This document shows, piece by piece, positions 61,052 to 64,000 of a stretch of DNA of 64,000 nt; the stretch's first letter is position 1, and every line of letters begins with the position of its first letter. The notes beneath the pieces are model-generated. The model saw nothing but the letters and a program-made list of their open reading frames with translations. It was not told where the DNA came from and did not search any database. The position numbers were made by a program, and so were the translations under genes. Location of the stretch: NCBI RefSeq assembly GCF_005671395.1, contig NZ_CP040428.1:744001-808000 (forward strand), given 5' to 3'. This DNA comes from Jejubacter calystegiae. Lineage in GTDB: Bacteria > Pseudomonadota > Gammaproteobacteria > Enterobacterales > Enterobacteriaceae.

Positions 61052-62767
61052 TTAATAGCCAGCCGCCAAATCATCGACTGAACGGGGATCGGCCGCGCCA
61101 TACAGCGTACCGTCCGGCGCCACCATAATGCTCTGGGTGCTGCCCATAGCCGGTTTCACCACCACATTCTGTCCCTTCTGTTTTAACAGCCTGATGGTAT
61201 CCGGACTAAAACCCTTTTCCAGTCGCAGCTCATCCGGCTGCCACTGGTGATGAAAACGTGGCGCATTGCTGGCTTCCGCCACGTTCATTCCAAAATCAAT
61301 GGTATTGAGTACCATCTGCAACACCGTGGTGATAATCCGGCTACCGCCAGGGCTGCCGGTCACCAACCAGGTCTTACCATCTTTTAGCACCAGGGTTGGC
61401 GACATCGAAGAGAGCGGTCGCTTGCGCGGTCCCACGGCGTTAGCTTCGCCGCCCACCAGCCCGTAAACGTTAGGCGTGCCCGGTTTAGCGGAAAAATCGT
61501 CCATCTCGTTATTCATCAGAATCCCGGTATCCCCTGCCACAATGCCGGTACCGAAGGTGGTGTTCAGCGTATAGGTTACGGCCACGGCGTTACCGGCCTT
61601 ATCGACCACCGAAAAATGGGTGGTTTGATCGCTCTCATAAGGCGTCAGATTCCCTGGTCCTATCTCTGACGACGGGCGCGCCCTGTTCAGATCAATCTTT
61701 TGTGCCAGCGACTTGGCGTAGGCTTTGCTGGTCAGTGCGGCTTCCGGCACCTTCACAAAATCGGGATCGCCCAGATACTTCGAACGGTCGGCATAGGCAT
61801 ATTTTTCCGCTTCCGCCACCAGTTGAATGGCGTCGGCACTGCCGAAGCCGTACTTCGCCAGGTCGAAATTCTCAAGGATATTGAGGATCTGAATGATATG
61901 GATCCCGCCAGAGGAAGGTGGCGGCATGGCGTAAATCTGATAGCCGCGATAGTCGCCGCGTACCGGCGTGCGTTCCACCGCCCGATAGCCCGCCAGATCG
62001 GCTTTATCAATCAGACCGCCGTGCTTCGCCATCTCAGTGGCGATCTGCTCAGCGATATGGCCTTTATAAAAGGCATCTGCACCGTTTTCGGCAATCATCT
62101 CCAGGCTTTTCGCCAGGTTCGTCTGTACCAGCCGTTCCCCTTTCGCCAGCGGCTTATCCGCTTTCCAGAAAATAGCGCGGCTGTTGGCGTGCTGCGGCAG
62201 CACTTCGCTCCCGTATTGCTTCAGATCGTCCGCCAGCGCGTCGTTAACCACGATCCCCTTCCGGGCCAGACCAATCGCGGGTTGCATCACTTTATTTAGC
62301 GGTAACGAACCGTATTTTCCCAGCGCCAGGGTCAGCCCCGCCACGGTACCTGGCGTGCCGGAAGCCAGATGCGAGGTCAGCGACTTTTTGCTGTCGGCGT
62401 TGCCTTTGTCATCAAGAAACATATCGCGGCTGGCCCGAGCCGGCGCCGTTTCGCGAAAGTCGATGGCCGTCACCTTGCCCGAGGCGGTATGCAGCATCAT
62501 AAAGCCCCCGCCCCCCAGATTCCCCGCCTGAGGGTGGGTCACCGCCAGCGCGAATCCGACCGCCACCGCAGCATCCACCGCATTGCCGCCCTGTTTAAGA
62601 ATATCCACCCCAACCCGGGTCGCGATAGCGTCCACCGATGACACCATCCCGTTACGGGCTTTCACCGGGTGAAAGACATCTTCCTCCACGCTATAAGAGA
62701 CCGGCGGCGGCGCCGCCATCACCTGAAAACTTAAGCCCAGCGCCAACCCAATAATCCACTGCTTCAT
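61052..62767 (-). CDS. ggt: Periplasmic gamma-glutamyltranspeptidase
   Basis: Ggt cleaves glutathione and other gamma-glutamyl compounds in the periplasm and matures by self-cleavage into large and small subunits. The 571-residue precursor has a signal peptide (MKQWIIGLALGLSFQVMAA), the large-subunit motif GGNAVDAAVAVGFALAVTHPQ (in outline), and the cleavage threonine at residue ~382 in QTTHFSVVD; LNTTFGTG and SMSPTLVLKDGK follow. ATG at 62767 gives a proper signal peptide and fits E. coli (580). Confidence 0.96.
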   Translation of the reverse strand: MKQWIIGLALGLSFQVMAAPPPVSYSVEEDVFHPVKARNGMVSSVDAIATRVGVDILKQGGNAVDAAVAVGFALAVTHPQAGNLGGGGFMMLHTASGKVTAIDFRETAPARASRDMFLDDKGNADSKKSLTSHLASGTPGTVAGLTLALGKYGSLPLNKVMQPAIGLARKGIVVNDALADDLKQYGSEVLPQHANSRAIFWKADKPLAKGERLVQTNLAKSLEMIAENGADAFYKGHIAEQIATEMAKHGGLIDKADLAGYRAVERTPVRGDYRGYQIYAMPPPSSGGIHIIQILNILENFDLAKYGFGSADAIQLVAEAEKYAYADRSKYLGDPDFVKVPEAALTSKAYAKSLAQKIDLNRARPSSEIGPGNLTPYESDQTTHFSVVDKAGNAVAVTYTLNTTFGTGIVAGDTGILMNNEMDDFSAKPGTPNVYGLVGGEANAVGPRKRPLSSMSPTLVLKDGKTWLVTGSPGGSRIITTVLQMVLNTIDFGMNVAEASNAPRFHHQWQPDELRLEKGFSPDTIRLLKQKGQNVVVKPAMGSTQSIMVAPDGTLYGAADPRSVDDLAAGY

Positions 62768-62890
62768 CTTGTTTTTCTCCCATTTTCCCGAACAATTCCA
62801 GTTTAATACTGGCCCAATGTGGCTGAAAAACCATCGGCAGGGATAAAAAAGCGATATAATTATCAAAACCTTCCGGGAAGGAGAACGCAG

Positions 62891-63193
62891 ATGAAAAACG
62901 TATTAATTATCGCGGCGCTACTGTTGCCGCTGACCGCCATGGCCCAGCCGCTGACGCCGCAACAGCAACACCAGCGCCAGCAGATTCGTAATCAGCAGAT
63001 GATGAATAACCCGACCCAGCAGCGAATGCAGCAGGAGTCACAAAGCCGACAGATCCAGCAACAGGGCAGGCTGAATCAGGGCATTCAGAATCAACAGCAG
63101 CAGCAGCAACAGCGGCTGCAAAACCAGATACGCGATAACCGCGAACGCACTATCCAGTCGCAGCCGGGAAATAACCATAACAACCTGCGCTAA
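62891..63193 (+). CDS. yhhA: YhhA, Gln-rich exported protein (DUF2756)
   Basis: 100-residue protein with a signal peptide ([18 protein letters not shown]) and a mature part that is extremely rich in Gln, Asn, Arg and Met (repeated Q runs near residues 45-80). It corresponds to E. coli YhhA by position between ggt and ugpQ, by signal peptide and by composition. Function unknown. ATG at 62891 follows GGAAGGAGAACGCAG, a strong ribosome site. Its stop overlaps the convergent ugpQ stop by 4 bp. Confidence 0.9.
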   Translation: MKNVLIIAALLLPLTAMAQPLTPQQQHQRQQIRNQQMMNNPTQQRMQQESQSRQIQQQGRLNQGIQNQQQQQQQRLQNQIRDNRERTIQSQPGNNHNNLR

Positions 63194-63936
63194 ATCTGGC
63201 GGGCGAAGTCCGGCCCAATCCTGTCGATACGGTCGGTACAGATAATATCTACCCCCTGGCGCAGCAGTTGTTCCGCGCGCCGGGGGTTGTTCACCGTCCA
63301 GGCCAGAATCCGCAACCCTTTGGCCTTCAGTGCAGTAATACGCTCGGCCGTTAAGTCCCGATGCCAGACGTGAATCGCCACGCATTCCAGACGGCGGGCC
63401 AGTTCAGCCCAGTCATCGCGCCAGTTTTCCAGCAATAATCCACGCGGCAGCGTCGGCGCCGCATCGCGGGCCGCGGCCAGCGCCTCGATAGAAAACGAAG
63501 AGATCAGCGGCGGCGTCATGCCCTGCCACAGCCTTTGTGCTGCCAGCGCCACTTCGCGCCCGGTTTGCACCTCGGAGCCGGTGGTGGGTTTTATTTCGAT
63601 ATTAATTTGCAGGTTAAGCCGACGACAGCGCTCAGCCACTTCGCTAAGCAGCGGCAGCGGCTCCCCTTTAAAGCGATGGCTGAACCAACCGCCCGCATCG
63701 ACCTGCCGCAGTTGTTCCCAACTCAGGTCACCCGCCACGCCCCAGCCGGAACTGGTGCGCTCCAGGGTATCGTCATGTAGCAGGAAGATCTGGCCATCCT
63801 TCGACAGTTTGGCGTCGCACTCGAACAGGCGATGGCCCAGCGCGGCCCCTGCATCAATCGCCGCCAGGGTGTTTTCTGGCGCCAGTTTACCGCCGCCCCG
63901 ATGGGCGGCGATGGTTGCATAATTCCACGATGTCAC
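63190..63936 (-). CDS. ugpQ: Cytosolic glycerophosphodiester phosphodiesterase
   Basis: UgpQ hydrolyses glycerophosphodiesters to glycerol 3-phosphate and an alcohol. The 248-residue TIM-barrel protein has [40 protein letters not shown] and the C-terminal [15 protein letters not shown]. The GTG at 63936 is preceded by AGGAAGAG and gives the E. coli length (247) within one residue; a TTG six codons upstream has a poorer site. In E. coli it follows ugpBAEC directly. The 64 bp upstream here show no recognisable UgpC C-terminus in any frame. Confidence 0.94.
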   Translation of the reverse strand: MTSWNYATIAAHRGGGKLAPENTLAAIDAGAALGHRLFECDAKLSKDGQIFLLHDDTLERTSSGWGVAGDLSWEQLRQVDAGGWFSHRFKGEPLPLLSEVAERCRRLNLQINIEIKPTTGSEVQTGREVALAAQRLWQGMTPPLISSFSIEALAAARDAAPTLPRGLLLENWRDDWAELARRLECVAIHVWHRDLTAERITALKAKGLRILAWTVNNPRRAEQLLRQGVDIICTDRIDRIGPDFARQI

Positions 63937-64000
63937 AGACTCTTCCTGTATCAAATTCGGGAGTCCGTGAGCTTAGCGCAGAATCCGGCAAGCTACGACA

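Noticed and set aside
62980..63140. Gln-rich tract of yhhA as a frameshifted or repeat-expanded artefact
   Set aside because: E. coli YhhA is also Gln/Asn-rich with a signal peptide, and the ribosome site and stop are normal.

Overview
The window is a stretch of an enterobacterial chromosome (Enterobacteriaceae or a close relative, GC in the high fifties by eye). Nearly every gene aligns from memory with the Escherichia coli/Salmonella region that runs from argD-pabA through nirBDC, the aroK-aroB-damX-dam-rpe-gph-trpS operon, hofMNOPQ, mrcA, igaA, pckA, envZ-ompR, feoABC, glpEGR/glpD, asd and gntRKU to ggt-yhhA-ugpQ. No prophage, transposase, CRISPR, rRNA or tRNA was seen. The genus could not be fixed from sequence alone.

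Layout. 1-2.3 kb: argD (partial), pabA, a fused yhfG-fic gene and ppiA, all minus strand. 2.6-9.3 kb: tsgA, then the anaerobic nitrite reduction set nirB-nirD-nirC-cysG, with an FNR box and a NarL/NarP site in front; CysG makes the siroheme that NirB needs. 9.4-15.8 kb: the minus-strand aroK-aroB-damX-dam-rpe-gph-trpS operon. 16.2-19.5 kb: hofMNOPQ (PilMNOPQ-like DNA-uptake set), divergent from mrcA. 22.3-29.3 kb: nudE, igaA, yrfG, hslR, hslO, pckA. 29.4-31.4 kb: envZ-ompR. 31.7-38.8 kb: an inserted seven-gene operon plus a divergent GntR regulator, which together encode a complete non-phosphorylated (oxidative) L-fucose pathway ending in pyruvate and lactate. 38.8-45 kb: greB, tex, feoABC. 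45-48.6 kb: an inserted ribitol cluster (ribitol dehydrogenase, D-ribulokinase, LacI-type regulator) without a transporter. 48.6-54.5 kb: bioH, gntX, nfuA, glpR-glpG-glpE, glpD. 54.5-54.7 kb: a hairpin-rich spacer where E. coli carries the glycogen operon. 54.7-60.6 kb: asd, yhgN, gntU, gntK, gntR, yhhW. 60.8-60.9 kb: the iron-stress small RNA RyhB behind a Fur box. 61-64 kb: ggt, yhhA, ugpQ.

Compared with the E. coli order, several blocks are missing from their usual places: yhgE, malT-malPQ/gntT/rtc between nfuA and glpR, glgBXCAP between asd and glpD, yhhX/yhhY around ryhB, and probably ugpBAEC before ugpQ. Two sugar-catabolic islands (L-fucose, ribitol) are gained.

The most interesting single item is the Fic gene. 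The antitoxin YhfG, normally a separate 55-residue protein, is joined in frame to the Fic AMP-transferase domain in one 212-residue protein that keeps most of the inhibitory motif and the Fic catalytic histidine. Other points worth a second look are the 188-bp array of hairpins and inverted repeats that replaces the glycogen operon, the extended GreB tail that marks an edge of the fucose island, and a RyhB copy with a rebuilt 5' stem-loop.
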